A program made the position numbers and the translations under genes. Positions 23,142 to 38,300 of a stretch of DNA of 64,000 nt are shown in pieces (the stretch's first letter is position 1; every line of letters begins with the position of its first letter). The stretch is from Pterobdella sp. o SKG-2022 (taxonomy: Eukaryota > Annelida > Clitellata > Hirudinida > Piscicolidae), in assembly GCA_964035795.1 (NCBI GenBank), contig OZ038322.1:2576264-2640263 (forward strand), read 5' to 3'. Under the pieces are notes generated by a model. It had not been told where the DNA came from. It did no database searches and saw only the letters and a list, made by a program, of their open reading frames with translations.

Positions 23142-26100
23142 CGAGAATTGGATAAAATTTCAAAATGAAATCCCTGCACTAAGTAAAATATATGTTTTTA
23201 CGATATGCCGAGCATTGAGCAAAAGTATTCTCAAAGAAAACATTACCTATCAATAATGGAAAAAACGATATAATGGAAAATGGATTTAAAATTCATTATC
23301 AGAATGGTAACAAAAACTATCCCCACATGTTAACTAAAAGCATTTGAGGAAAAATTATGTTTTAGTTCATGATCAACTTCATGTGATTTGCGCAAAAAAT
23401 AACTATTTGTTAATAAAACTTTTTTACGATTCATAAGTGAAAAAATAAACTTACACCCGAAAAATTTGTTAGCGACTAAAGCATAACATGACTAAGCAAG
23501 TTTATGTAGAAAAAAAAAACCTTTTTGAAAAGATTATAAAGAGGATGATAGGAAAACAAGTTCGAAACAATCAGTTTACCACAAAGTTCACTAAAAGAAA
23601 TGAGACATTACTCACGCGGCTGAGCTTATGCGACTATTTCTATAAAGTTGGTAAAAAACAATGAGAAAAAAACGAGAATTGGATAAAATTTCAAAATGAA
23701 ATCCCTGCACTAAGTAAAATATATGTTTTTACGATATGCCGAGCATTGAGCAAAAGTATTCTCAAAGAAAACATTACCTATCAATAATGGAAAAAACGAT
23801 ATAATGGAAAATGGATTTAAAATTCATTATCAGAATGGTAACAAAAACTATCCCCACATGTTAACTAAAAGCATTTGAGGAAAAATTATGTTTTAGTTCA
23901 TGATCAACTTCATGTGATTTGCGCAAAAAATAACTATTTGTTAATAAAACTTTTTTACGATTCATAAGTGAAAAAATAAACTTACACCCGAAAAATTTGT
24001 TAGCGACTAAAGCATAACATGACTAAGCAAGTTTATGTAGAAAAAAAAAACCTTTTTGAAAAGATTATAAAGAGGATGATAGGAAAACAAGTTCGAAACA
24101 ATCAGTTTACCACAAAGTTCACAAAAAGAAATGAGACATTACTCACGCGGCTGAGCTTATGCGACTATTTCTATAAAGTTGGTAAAAAACAATGAGAAAA
24201 AAACGAGAATTGGATAAAATTTCAAAATGAAATCCCTGCACTAAGTAAAATATATGTTTTCACGATATGCCGAGCATTGAGCAAAAGTATTCTCAAAGAA
24301 AACATTACCTATCAATAATGGAAAAAACGATATAATGGAAAATGGATTTAAAATTCATTATCAGAATGGTAACAAAAACTATCCCCACATGTTAACTAAA
24401 AGCATTTGAGGAAAAATTATGTTTTAGTTCATGATCAACTTCATGTGATTTGCGCAAAAAATAACTATTTGTTAATAAAACTTTTTTACGATTCATAAGT
24501 GAAAAAATAAACTTACACCCGAAAAATTTGTTAGCGACTAAAGCATAACATGACTAAGCAAGTTTATGTAGAGAAAACAAACCTTTTTGAAAAGATTATA
24601 AAGAGGATGATAGGAAAACAAGTTCGAAACAATCAGTTTACCACAAAGTTCACAAAAAGAAATGAGACATTACTCACGCGGCTGAGCTTATGCGACTATT
24701 TCTATAAAGTTGGTAAAAAACAATGAGAAAAAAACGAGAATTGGATAAAATTTCAAAATGAAATCCCTGCACTAAGTAAAATATATGTTTTTACGATATG
24801 CCGAGCATTGAGCAAAAGTATTCTCAAAGAAAACATTACCTATCAATAATGGAAAAAACGATATAATGGAAAATGGATTTAAAATTCATTATCAGAATGG
24901 TAACAAAAACTATCCCCACATGTTAACTAAAAGCATTTGAGGAAAAATTATGTTTTAGTTCATGATCAACTTCATGTGATTTGCGCAAAAAATAACTATT
25001 TGTTAATAAAACTTTTTTACGATTCATAAGTGAAAAAATAAACTTACACCCGAAAAATTTGTTAGCGACTAAAGCATAACATGACTAAGCAAGTTTATGT
25101 AGAGAAAACAAACCTTTTTGAAAAGATTATAAAGAGGATGATAGGAAAACAAGTTCGAAACAATCAGTTTACCACAAAGTTCACTAAAAGAAATGAGACA
25201 TTACTCACGCGGCTGAGCTTATGCGACTATTTCTATAAAGTTGGTAAAAAACATTGAGAAAAAAACGAGAATTGGATAAAATTTCAAAATGAAATCCCTG
25301 CACTAAGTAAAATATATGTTTTTACGATATGCCGAGCATTGAGCAAAAGTATTCTCAAAGAAAACATTACCTATCAATAATGGAAAAAACGATATAATAG
25401 AAAATGGATTTAAAATTCATTATCAGAATGGTAACAAAAACTATCCCCACATGTTAACTAAAAGCATTTGAGGAAAAATTATGTTTTAGTTCATGATCAA
25501 CTTCATGTGATTTGCGCAAAAAATAACTATTTGTTAATAAAACTTTTTTACGATTCATAAGTGAAAAAATAAACTTACACCCGAAAAATTTGTTAGCGAC
25601 TAAAGCATAACATGACTAAGCAAGTTTATGTAGAAAAAAAAAACCTTTTTGAAAAGATAATAAAGAGGATGATAGGAAAACAAGTTCGAAACAATCAGTT
25701 TACCACAAAGTTCACTAAAAGAAATGAGACATTACTCACGCGGCTGAGCTTATGCGACTATTTCTATAAAGTTGGTAAAAAACATTGAGAAAAAAACGAG
25801 AATTGGATAAAATTTCAAAATGAAATCCCTGCACTAAGTAAAATATATGTTTTTACGATATGCCGAGCATTGAGCAAAAGTATTCTCAAAGAAAACATTA
25901 CCTATCAATAATGGAAAAAACGATATAATGGAAAATGGATTTAAAATTCATTATCAGAATGGTAACAAAAACTATCCCCACATGTTAACTAAAAGCATTT
26001 GAGGAAAAATTATGTTTTAGTTCATGATCAACTTCATGTGATTTGCGCAAAAAATAACTATTTGTTAATAAAACTTTTTTACGATTCATAAGTGAAAAAA

Positions 26101-26858
26101 TAAACTTACACCCGAAAAATTTGTTAGCGACTAAAGCATAACATGACTAAGCAAGTTTATGTAGAAAAAAAAAACCTTTTTGAAAAGATTATAAAGAGGA
26201 TGATAGGAAAACAAGTTCGAAACAATCAGTTTACCACAAAGTTCACTAAAAGAAATGAGACATTACTCACGCGGCTGAGCTTATGCGACTATTTCTATAA
26301 AGTTGGTAAAAAACATTGAGAAAAAAACGAGAATTGGATAAAATTTCAAAATGAAATCCCTGCACTAAGTAAAATATATGTTTTTACGATATGCCGAGCA
26401 TTGAGCAAAAGTATTCTCAAAGAAAACATTACCTATCAATAATGGAAAAAACGATATAATAGAAAATGGATTTAAAATTCATTATCAGAATGGTAACAAA
26501 AACTATCCCCACATGTTAACTAAAAGCATTTGAGGAAAAATTATGTTTTAGTTCATGATCAACTTCATGTGATTTGCGCAAAAAATAACTATTTGTTAAT
26601 AAAACTTTTTTACGATTCATAAGTGAAAAAATAAACTTACACCCGAAAAATTTGTTAGCGACTAAAGCATAACATGACTAAGCAAGTTTATGTAGAAAAA
26701 AAAAACCTTTTTGAAAAGATAATAAAGAGGATGATAGGAAAACAAGTTCGAAACAATCAGTTTACCACAAAGTTCACTAAAAGAAATGAGACATTACTCA
26801 CGCGGCTGAGCTTATGCGACTATTTCTATAAAGTTGGTAAAAAACATTGAGAAAAAAA

Positions 26859-29800
26859 CGAGAATTGGATAAAATTTCAAAATGAAATCCCTGCACTAAG
26901 TAAAATATATGTTTTTACGATATGCCGAGCATTGAGCAAAAGTATTCTCAAAGAAAACATTACCTATCAATAATGGAAAAAACGATATAATAGAAAATGG
27001 ATTTAAAATTCATTATCAGAATGGTAACAAAAACTATCCCCACATGTTAACTAAAAGCATTTGAGGAAAAATTATGTTTTAGTTCATGATCAACTTCATG
27101 TGATTTGCGCAAAAAATAACTATTTGTTAATAAAACTTTTTTACGATTCATAAGTGAAAAAATAAACTTACACCCGAAAAATTTGTTAGCGACTAAAGCA
27201 TAACATGACTAAGCAAGTTTATGTAGAAAAAAAAAACCTTTTTGAAAAGATAATAAAGAGGATGATAGGAAAACAAGTTCGAAACAATCAGTTTACCACA
27301 AAGTTCACTAAAAGAAATGAGACATTACTCACGCGGCTGAGCTTATGCGACTATTTCTATAAAGTTGGTAAAAAACATTGAGAAAAAAACGAGAATTGGA
27401 TAAAATTTCAAAATGAAATCCCTGCACTAAGTAAAATATATGTTTTTACGATATGCCGAGCATTGAGCAAAAGTATTCTCAAAGAAAACATTACCTATCA
27501 ATAATGGAAAAAACGATATAATGGAAAATGGATTTAAAATTCATTATCAGAATGGTAACAAAAACTATCCCCACATGTTAACTAAAAGCATTTGAGGAAA
27601 AATTATGTTTTAGTTCATGATCAACTTCATGTGATTTGCGCAAAAAATAACTATTTGTTAATAAAACTTTTTTACGATTCATAAGTGAAAAAATAAACTT
27701 ACACCCGAAAAATTTGTTAGCGACTAAAGCATAACATGACTAAGCAAGTTTATGTAGAAAAAAAAAACCTTTTTGAAAAGATAATAAAGAGGATGATAGG
27801 AAAACAAGTTCGAAACAATCAGTTTACCACAAAGTTCACTAAAAGAAATGAGACATTACTCACGCGGCTGAGCTTATGCGACTATTTCTATAAAGTTGGT
27901 AAAAAACATTGAGAAAAAAACGAGAATTGGATAAAATTTCAAAATGAAATCCCTGCACTAAGTAAAATATATGTTTTTACGATATGCCGAGCATTGAGCA
28001 AAAGTATTCTCAAAGAAAACATTACCTATCAATAATGGAAAAAACGATATAATGGAAAATGGATTTAAAATTCATTATCAGAATGGTAACAAAAACTATC
28101 CCCACATGTTAACTAAAAGCATTTGAGGAAAAATTATGTTTTAGTTCATGATCAACTTCATGTGATTTGCGCAAAAAATAACTATTTGTTAATAAAACTT
28201 TTTTACGATTCATAAGTGAAAAAATAAACTTACACCCGAAAAATTTGTTAGCGACTAAAGCATAACATGACTAAGCAAGTTTATGTAGAGAAAACAAACC
28301 TTTTTGAAAAGATTATAAAGAGGATGATAGGAAAACAAGTTCGAAACAATCAGTTTACCACAAAGTTCACAAAAAGAAATGAGACATTACTCACGCGGCT
28401 GAGCTTATGCGACTATTTCTATAAAGTTGGTAAAAAACAATGAGAAAAAAACGAGAATTGGATAAAATTTCAAAATGAAATCCCTGCACTAAGTAAAATA
28501 TATGTTTTTACGATATGCCGAGCATTGAGCAAAAGTATTCTCAAAGAAAACATTACCTATCAATAATGGAAAAAACGATATAATAGAAAATGGATTTAAA
28601 ATTCATTATCAGAATGGTAACAAAAACTATCCCCACATGTTAACTAAAAGCATTTGAGGAAAAATTACGTTTTAGTTCATGATCAACTTCATGTGATTTG
28701 CGCAAAAAATAACTATTTGTTAATAAAACTTTTTTACGATTCATAAGTGAAAAAATAAACTTACACCCGAAAAATTTGTTAGCGACTAAAGCATAACATG
28801 ACTAAGCAAGTTTATGTAGAAAAAAAAAACCTTTTTGAAAAGATTATAAAGAGGATGATAGGAAAACAAGTTCGAAACAATCAGTTTACCACAAAGTTCA
28901 CTAAAAGAAATGAGACATTACTCACGCGGCTGAGCTTATGCGACTATTTCTATAAAGTTGGTAAAAAACATTGAGAAAAAAACGAGAATTGGATAAAATT
29001 TCAAAATGAAATCCCTGCACTAAGTAAAATATATGTTTTTACGATATGCCGAGCATTGAGCAAAAGTATTCTCAAAGAAAACATTACCTATCAATAATGG
29101 AAAAAACGATATAATGGAAAATGGATTTAAAATTCATTATCAGAATGGTAACAAAAACTATCCCCACATGTTAACTAAAAGCATTTGAGGAAAAATTATG
29201 TTTTAGTTCATGATCAACTTCATGTGATTTGCGCAAAAAATAACTATTTGTTAATAAAACTTTTTTACGATTCATAAGTGAAAAAATAAACTTACACCCG
29301 AAAAATTTGTTAGCGACTAAAGCATAACATGACTAAGCAAGTTTATGTAGAAAAAAAAAACCTTTTTGAAAAGATTATAAAGAGGATGACAGGAAAACAA
29401 GTTCGAAACAATCAGTTTACCACAAAGTTCACAAAAAGAAATGAGACATTACTCGCGCGGCTGAGCTTATGCGACTATTTCTATAAAGTTGGTAAAAAAC
29501 AATGAGAAAAAAACGAGAATTGGATAAAATTTCAAAATGAAATCCCTGCACTAAGTAAAATATATGTTTTTACGATATGCCGAGCATTGAGCAAAAGTAT
29601 TCTCAAAGAAAACATTACCTATCAATAATGGAAAAAACGATATAATAGAAAATGGATTTAAAATTCATTATCAGTATGGTAACAAAAACTATCCCCACAT
29701 GTTAACTAAAAGCATTTGAGGAAAAATTACGTTTTAGTTCATGATCAACTTCATGTGATTTGCGCAAAAAATAACTATTTGTTAATAAAACTTTTTTACG

Positions 29801-32800
29801 ATTCATAAGTGAAAAAATAAACTTACACCCGAAAAATTTGTTAGCGACTAAAGCATAACATGACTAAGCAAGTTTATGTAGAAAAAAAAAACCTTTTTGA
29901 AAAGATTATAAAGAGGATGATAGGAAAACAAGTTCGAAACAATCAGTTTACCACAAAGTTCACTAAAAGAAATGAGACATTACTCACGCGGCTGAGCTTA
30001 TGCGACTATTTCTATAAAGTTGGTAAAAAACATTGAGAAAAAAACGAGAATTGGATAAAATTTCAAAATGAAATCCCTGCACTAAGTAAAATATATGTTT
30101 TTACGATATGCCGAGCATTGAGCAAAAGTATTCTCAAAGAAAACATTACCTATCAATAATGGAAAAAACGATATAATGGAAAATGGATTTAAAATTCATT
30201 ATCAGAATGGTAACAAAAACTATCCCCACATGTTAACTAAAAGCATTTGAGGAAAAATTATGTTTTAGTTCATGATCAACTTCATGTGATTTGCGCAAAA
30301 AATAACTATTTGTTAATAAAACTTTTTTACGATTCATAAGTGAAAAAATAAACTTACACCCGAAAAATTTGTTAGCGACTAAAGCATAACATGACTAAGC
30401 AAGTTTATGTAGAAAAAAAAAACCTTTTTGAAAAGATTATAAAGAGGATGACAGGAAAACAAGTTCGAAACAATCAGTTTACCACAAAGTTCACAAAAAG
30501 AAATGAGACATTACTCGCGCGGCTGAGCTTATGCGACTATTTCTATAAAGTTGGTAAAAAACAATGAGAAAAAAACGAGAATTGGATAAAATTTCAAAAT
30601 GAAATCCCTGCACTAAGTAAAATATATGTTTTTACGATATGCCGAGCATTGAGCAAAAGTATTCTCAAAGAAAACATTACCTATCAATAATGGAAAAAAC
30701 GATATAATAGAAAATGGATTTAAAATTCATTATCAGAATGGTAACAAAAACTATCCCCACATGTTAACTAAAAGCATTTGAGGAAAAATTATGTTTTAGT
30801 TCATGATCAACTTCATGTGATTTGCGCAAAAAATAACTATTTGTTAATAAAACTTTTTTACGATTCATAAGTGAAAAAATAAACTTACACCCGAAAAATT
30901 TGTTAGCGACTAAAGCATAACATGACTAAGCAAGTTTATGTAGAAAAAAAAAACCTTTTTGAAAAGATTATAAAAAGGATGATAGGAAAACAAGTTCGAA
31001 ACAATCAGTTTACCACAAAGTTCACAAAAAGAAATGAGACATTACTCACGCGGCTGAGCTTATGCGACTATTTCTATAAAGTTGGTAAAAAACAATGAGA
31101 AAAAAACGAGAATTGGATAAAATTTCAAAATGAAATCCCTGCACTAAGTAAAATATATGTTTTTACGATATGCCGAGCATTGAGCAAAAGTATTCTCAAA
31201 GAAAACATTACCTATCAATAATGGAAAAAACGATATAATGGAAAATGGATTTAAAATTCATTATCAGAATGGTAACAAAAACTATCCCCACATGTTAACT
31301 AAAAGCATTTGAGGAAAAATTATGTTTTAGTTCATGATCAACTTCATGTGATTTGCGCAAAAAATAACTATTTGTTAATAAAACTTTTTTACGATTCATA
31401 AGTGAAAAAATAAACTTACACCCGAAAAATTTGTTAGCGACTAAAGCATAACATGACTAAGCAAGTTTATGTAGAAAAAAAAAACCTTTTTGAAAAGATT
31501 ATAAAAAGGATGATAGGAAAACAAGTTCGAAACAATCAGTTTACCACAAAGTTCACAAAAAGAAATGAGACATTACTCACGCGGCTGAGCTTATGCGACT
31601 ATTTCTATAAAGTTGGTAAAAAACAATGAGAAAAAAACGAGAATTGGATAAAATTTCAAAATGAAATCCCTGCACTAAGTAAAATATATGTTTTTACGAT
31701 ATGCCGAGCATTGAGCAAAAGTATTCTCAAAGAAAACATTACCTATCAATAATGGAAAAAACGATATAATGGAAAATGGATTTAAAATTCATTATCAGAA
31801 TGGTAACAAAAACTATCCCCACATGTTAACTAAAAGCATTTGAGGAAAAATTATGTTTTAGTTCATGATCAACTTCATGTGATTTGCGCAAAAAATAACT
31901 ATTTGTTAATAAAACTTTTTTACGATTCATAAGTGAAAAAATAAACTTACACCCGAAAAATTTGTTAGCGACTAAAGCATAACATGACTAAGCAAGTTTA
32001 TGTAGAAAAAAAAAACCTTTTTGAAAAGATTATAAAAAGGATGATAGGAAAACAAGTTCGAAACAATCAGTTTACCACAAAGTTCACAAAAAGAAATGAG
32101 ACATTACTCACGCGGCTGAGCTTATGCGACTATTTCTATAAAGTTGGTAAAAAACAATGAGAAAAAAACGAGAATTGGATAAAATTTCAAAATGAAATCC
32201 CTGCACTAAGTAAAATATATGTTTTTACGATATGCCGAGCATTGAGCAAAAGTATTCTCAAAGAAAACATTACCTATCAATAATGGAAAAAACGATATAA
32301 TGGAAAATGGATTTAAAATTCATTATCAGAATGGTAACAAAAACTATCCCCACATGTTAACTAAAAGCATTTGAGGAAAAATTATGTTTTAGTTCATGAT
32401 CAACTTCATGTGATTTGCGCAAAAAATAACTATTTGTTAATAAAACTTTTTTACGATTCATAAGTGAAAAAATAAACTTACACCCGAAAAATTTGTTAGC
32501 GACTAAAGCATAACATGACTAAGCAAGTTTATGTAGAAAAAAAAAACCTTTTTGAAAAGATTATAAAAAGGATGATAGGAAAACAAGTTCGAAACAATCA
32601 GTTTACCACAAAGTTCACAAAAAGAAATGAGACATTACTCACGCGGCTGAGCTTATGCGACTATTTCTATAAAGTTGGTAAAAAACAATGAGAAAAAAAC
32701 GAGAATTGGATAAAATTTCAAAATGAAATCCCTGCACTAAGTAAAATATATGTTTTTACGATATGCCGAGCATTGAGCAAAAGTATTCTCAAAGAAAACA

Positions 32801-35354
32801 TTACCTATCAATAATGGAAAAAACGATATAATGGAAAATGGATTTAAAATTCATTATCAGAATGGTAACAAAAACTATCCCCACATGTTAACTAAAAGCA
32901 TTTGAGGAAAAATTATGTTTTAGTTCATGATCAACTTCATGTGATTTGCGCAAAAAATAACTATTTGTTAATAAAACTTTTTTACGATTCATAAGTGAAA
33001 AAATAAACTTACACCCGAAAAATTTGTTAGCGACTAAAGCATAACATGACTAAGCAAGTTTATGTAGAAAAAAAAAACCTTTTTGAAAAGATTATAAAGA
33101 GGATGACAGGAAAACAAGTTCGAAACAATCAGTTTACCACAAAGTTCACAATAAGAAATGAGTAATTACTCGCGCGGCTGAGCTTATGCGACTATTTCTA
33201 TAAAGTTGGTAAAAAACAATGAGAAAAAAACGAGAATTGGATAAAATTTCAAAATGAAATCACTGCACTAAGTAAAATATATGTTTTTACGATATGCCGA
33301 GCATTGAGCAAAAGTATTCTCAAAGAAAACATTACCTATCAATAATGGAAAAAACGATATAATAGAAAATGGATTTAAAATTCATTATCAGAATGGTAAC
33401 AAAAACTATCCCCACATGTTAACTAAAAGCATTTGAGGAAAAATTATGTTTTAGTTCATGATCAACTTCATGTGATTTGCGCAAAAAATAACTATTTGTT
33501 AATAAAACTTTTTTACGATTCATAAGTGAAAAAATAAACTTACACCCGAAAAATTTGTTAGCGACTAAAGCATAACATGACTAAGCAAGTTTATGTAGAA
33601 AAAAAAAACCTTTTTGAAAAGATTATAAAAAGGATGATAGGAAAACAAGTTCGAAACAATCAGTTTACCACAGAGTTCACAAAAAGAAATGAGACATTAC
33701 TCACGCGGCTGAGCTTATGCGACTATTTCTATAAAGTTGGTAAAAAACAATGAGAAAAAAACGAGAATTGGATAAAATTTCAAAATGAAATCCCTGCACT
33801 AAGTAAAATATATGTTTTTACGATATGCCGAGCATTGAGCAAAAGTATTCTCAAAGAAAACATTACCTATCAATAATGGAAAAAACGATATAATGGAAAA
33901 TGGATTTAAAATTCATTATCAGAATGGTAACAAAAACTATCCCCACATGTTAACTAAAAGCATTTGAGGAAAAATTATGTTTTAGTTCATGATCAACTTC
34001 ATGTGATTTGCGCAAAAAATAACTATTTGTTAATAAAACTTTTTTACGATTCATAAGTGAAAAAATAAACTTACACCCGAAAAATTTGTTAGCGACTAAA
34101 GCATAACATGACTAAGCAAGTTTATGTAGAAAAAAAAAACCTTTTTGAAAAGATTATAAAGAGGATGATAGGAAAACAAGTTCGAAACAATCAGTTTACC
34201 ACAAAGTTCACTAAAAGAAATGAGACATTACTCACGCGGCTGAGCTTATGCGACTATTTCTATAAAGTTGGTAAAAAACAATGAGAAAAAAACGAGAATT
34301 GGATAAAATTTCAAAATGAAATCCCTGCACTAAGTAAAATATATGTTTTTACGATATGCCGAGCATTGAGCAAAAGTATTCTCAAAGAAAACATTACCTA
34401 TCAATAATGGAAAAAACGATATAATGGAAAATGGATTTAAAATTCATTATCAGAATGGTAACAAAAACTATCCCCACATGTTAACTAAAAGCATTTGAGG
34501 AAAAATTATGTTTTAGTTCATGATCAACTTCATGTGATTTGCGCAAAAAATAACTATTTGTTAATAAAACTTTTTTACGATTCATAAGTGAAAAAATAAA
34601 CTTACACCCGAAAAATTTGTTAGCGACTAAAGCATAACATGACTAAGCAAGTTTATGTAGAAAAAAAAAACCTTTTTGAAAAGATTATAAAGAGGATGAT
34701 AGGAAAACAAGTTCGAAACAATCAGTTTACCACAAAGTTCACAATAAGAAATGAGTAATTACTCGCGCGGCTGAGCTTATGCGACTATTTCTATAAAGTT
34801 GGTAAAAAACAATGAGAAAAAAACGAGAATTGGATAAAATTTCAAAATGAAATCCCTGCACTAAGTAAAATATATGTTTTTACGATATGCCGAGCATTGA
34901 GCAAAAGTATTCTCAAAGAAAACATTACCTATCAATAATGGAAAAAACGATATAATGGAAAATGGATTTAAAATTCATTATCAGAATGGTAACAAAAACT
35001 ATCCCCACATGTTAACTAAAAGCATTTGAGGAAAAATTATGTTTTAGTTCATGATCAACTTCATGTGATTTGCGCAAAAAATAACTATTTGTTAATAAAA
35101 CTTTTTTACGATTCATAAGTGAAAAAATAAACTTACACCCGAAAAATTTGTTAGCGACTAAAGCATAACATGACTAAGCAAGTTTATGTAGAAAAAAAAA
35201 ACCTTTTTGAAAAGATTATAAAGAGGATGACAGGAAAACAAGTTCGAAACAATCAGTTTACCACAAAGTTCACAATAAGAAATGAGTAATTACTCGCGCG
35301 GCTGAGCTTATGCGACTATTTCTATAAAGTTGGTAAAAAACAATGAGAAAAAAA
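26859..35354. repeat. Satellite B higher-order repeat, copy 1 (16 units)
   Basis: Units 12-27, counting from 21020. In order the types are: two gataata units, one agaaaacaaa unit, two pairs in which an ataatag/attacg/acattgag unit is followed by an atgacagg/cgcgcgg unit, four aaaaagg units (the first with ataatag), an atgacagg/gagtaatt unit, a cactgc/aaaaagg/cacagag unit, and three ordinary units, the last with atgacagg/gagtaatt. The same order is found downstream. This is the most complete of three copies. The following unit at 35355 again has cactgc and gataata, as if a further copy were starting, but the order then breaks. Confidence 0.75.
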
Positions 35355-38300
35355 CGAGAATTGGATAAAATTTCAAAATGAAATCACTGCACTAAGTAAA
35401 ATATATGTTTTTACGATATGCCGAGCATTGAGCAAAAGTATTCTCAAAGAAAACATTACCTATCAATAATGGAAAAAACGATATAATAGAAAATGGATTT
35501 AAAATTCATTATCAGAATGGTAACAAAAACTATCCCCACATGTTAACTAAAAGCATTTGAGGAAAAATTATGTTTTAGTTCATGATCAACTTCATGTGAT
35601 TTGCGCAAAAAATAACTATTTGTTAATAAAACTTTTTTACGATTCATAAGTGAAAAAATAAACTTACACCCGAAAAATTTGTTAGCGACTAAAGCATAAC
35701 ATGACTAAGCAAGTTTATGTAGAAAAAAAAAACCTTTTTGAAAAGATAATAAAGAGGATGATAGGAAAACAAGTTCGAAACAATCAGTTTACCACAAAGT
35801 TCACTAAAAGAAATGAGACATTACTCACGCGGCTGAGCTTATGCGACTATTTCTATAAAGTTGGTAAAAAACAATGAGAAAAAAACGAGAATTGGATAAA
35901 ATTTCAAAATGAAATCCCTGCACTAAGTAAAATATATGTTTTTACGATATGCCGAGCATTGAGCAAAAGTATTCTCAAAGAAAACATTACCTATCAATAA
36001 TGGAAAAAACGATATAATGGAAAATGGATTTAAAATTCATTATCAGAATGGTAACAAAAACTATCCCCACATGTTAACTAAAAGCATTTGAGGAAAAATT
36101 ATGTTTTAGTTCATGATCAACTTCATGTGATTTGCGCAAAAAATAACTATTTGTTAATAAAACTTTTTTACGATTCATAAGTGAAAAAATAAACTTACAC
36201 CCGAAAAATTTGTTAGCGACTAAAGCATAACATGACTAAGCAAGTTTATGTAGAAAAAAAAAACCTTTTTGAAAAGATTATAAAGAGGATGACAGGAAAA
36301 CAAGTTCGAAACAATCAGTTTACCACAAAGTTCACAATAAGAAATGAGTAATTACTCGCGCGGCTGAGCTTATGCGACTATTTCTATAAAGTTGGTAAAA
36401 AACAATGAGAAAAAAACGAGAATTGGATAAAATTTCAAAATGAAATCACTGCACTAAGTAAAATATATGTTTTTACGATATGCCGAGCATTGAGCAAAAG
36501 TATTCTCAAAGAAAACATTACCTATCAATAATGGAAAAAACGATATAATAGAAAATGGATTTAAAATTCATTATCAGAATGGTAACAAAAACTATCCCCA
36601 CATGTTAACTAAAAGCATTTGAGGAAAAATTATGTTTTAGTTCATGATCAACTTCATGTGATTTGCGCAAAAAATAACTATTTGTTAATAAAACTTTTTT
36701 ACGATTCATAAGTGAAAAAATAAACTTACACCCGAAAAATTTGTTAGCGACTAAAGCATAACATGACTAAGCAAGTTTATGTAGAAAAAAAAAACCTTTT
36801 TGAAAAGATTATAAAGAGGATGACAGGAAAACAAGTTCGAAACAATCAGTTTACCACAAAGTTCACAATAAGAAATGAGTAATTACTCGCGCGGCTGAGC
36901 TTATGCGACTATTTCTATAAAGTTGGTAAAAAACAATGAGAAAAAAACGAGAATTGGATAAAATTTCAAAATGAAATCACTGCACTAAGTAAAATATATG
37001 TTTTTACGATATGCCGAGCATTGAGCAAAAGTATTCTCAAAGAAAACATTACCTATCAATAATGGAAAAAACGATATAATAGAAAATGGATTTAAAATTC
37101 ATTATCAGAATGGTAACAAAAACTATCCCCACATGTTAACTAAAAGCATTTGAGGAAAAATTATGTTTTAGTTCATGATCAACTTCATGTGATTTGCGCA
37201 AAAAATAACTATTTGTTAATAAAACTTTTTTACGATTCATAAGTGAAAAAATAAACTTACACCCGAAAAATTTGTTAGCGACTAAAGCATAACATGACTA
37301 AGCAAGTTTATGTAGAAAAAAAAAACCTTTTTGAAAAGATAATAAAGAGGATGATAGGAAAACAAGTTCGAAACAATCAGTTTACCACAAAGTTCACTAA
37401 AAGAAATGAGACATTACTCACGCGGCTGAGCTTATGCGACTATTTCTATAAAGTTGGTAAAAAACATTGAGAAAAAAACGAGAATTGGATAAAATTTCAA
37501 AATGAAATCCCTGCACTAAGTAAAATATATGTTTTTACGATATGCCGAGCATTGAGCAAAAGTATTCTCAAAGAAAACATTACCTATCAATAATGGAAAA
37601 AACGATATAATGGAAAATGGATTTAAAATTCATTATCAGAATGGTAACAAAAACTATCCCCACATGTTAACTAAAAGCATTTGAGGAAAAATTATGTTTT
37701 AGTTCATGATCAACTTCATGTGATTTGCGCAAAAAATAACTATTTGTTAATAAAACTTTTTTACGATTCATAAGTGAAAAAATAAACTTACACCCGAAAA
37801 ATTTGTTAGCGACTAAAGCATAACATGACTAAGCAAGTTTATGTAGAAAAAAAAAACCTTTTTGAAAAGATAATAAAGAGGATGATAGGAAAACAAGTTC
37901 GAAACAATCAGTTTACCACAAAGTTCACTAAAAGAAATGAGACATTACTCACGCGGCTGAGCTTATGCGACTATTTCTATAAAGTTGGTAAAAAACATTG
38001 AGAAAAAAACGAGAATTGGATAAAATTTCAAAATGAAATCCCTGCACTAAGTAAAATATATGTTTTTACGATATGCCGAGCATTGAGCAAAAGTATTCTC
38101 AAAGAAAACATTACCTATCAATAATGGAAAAAACGATATAATGGAAAATGGATTTAAAATTCATTATCAGAATGGTAACAAAAACTATCCCCACATGTTA
38201 ACTAAAAGCATTTGAGGAAAAATTATGTTTTAGTTCATGATCAACTTCATGTGATTTGCGCAAAAAATAACTATTTGTTAATAAAACTTTTTTACGATTC

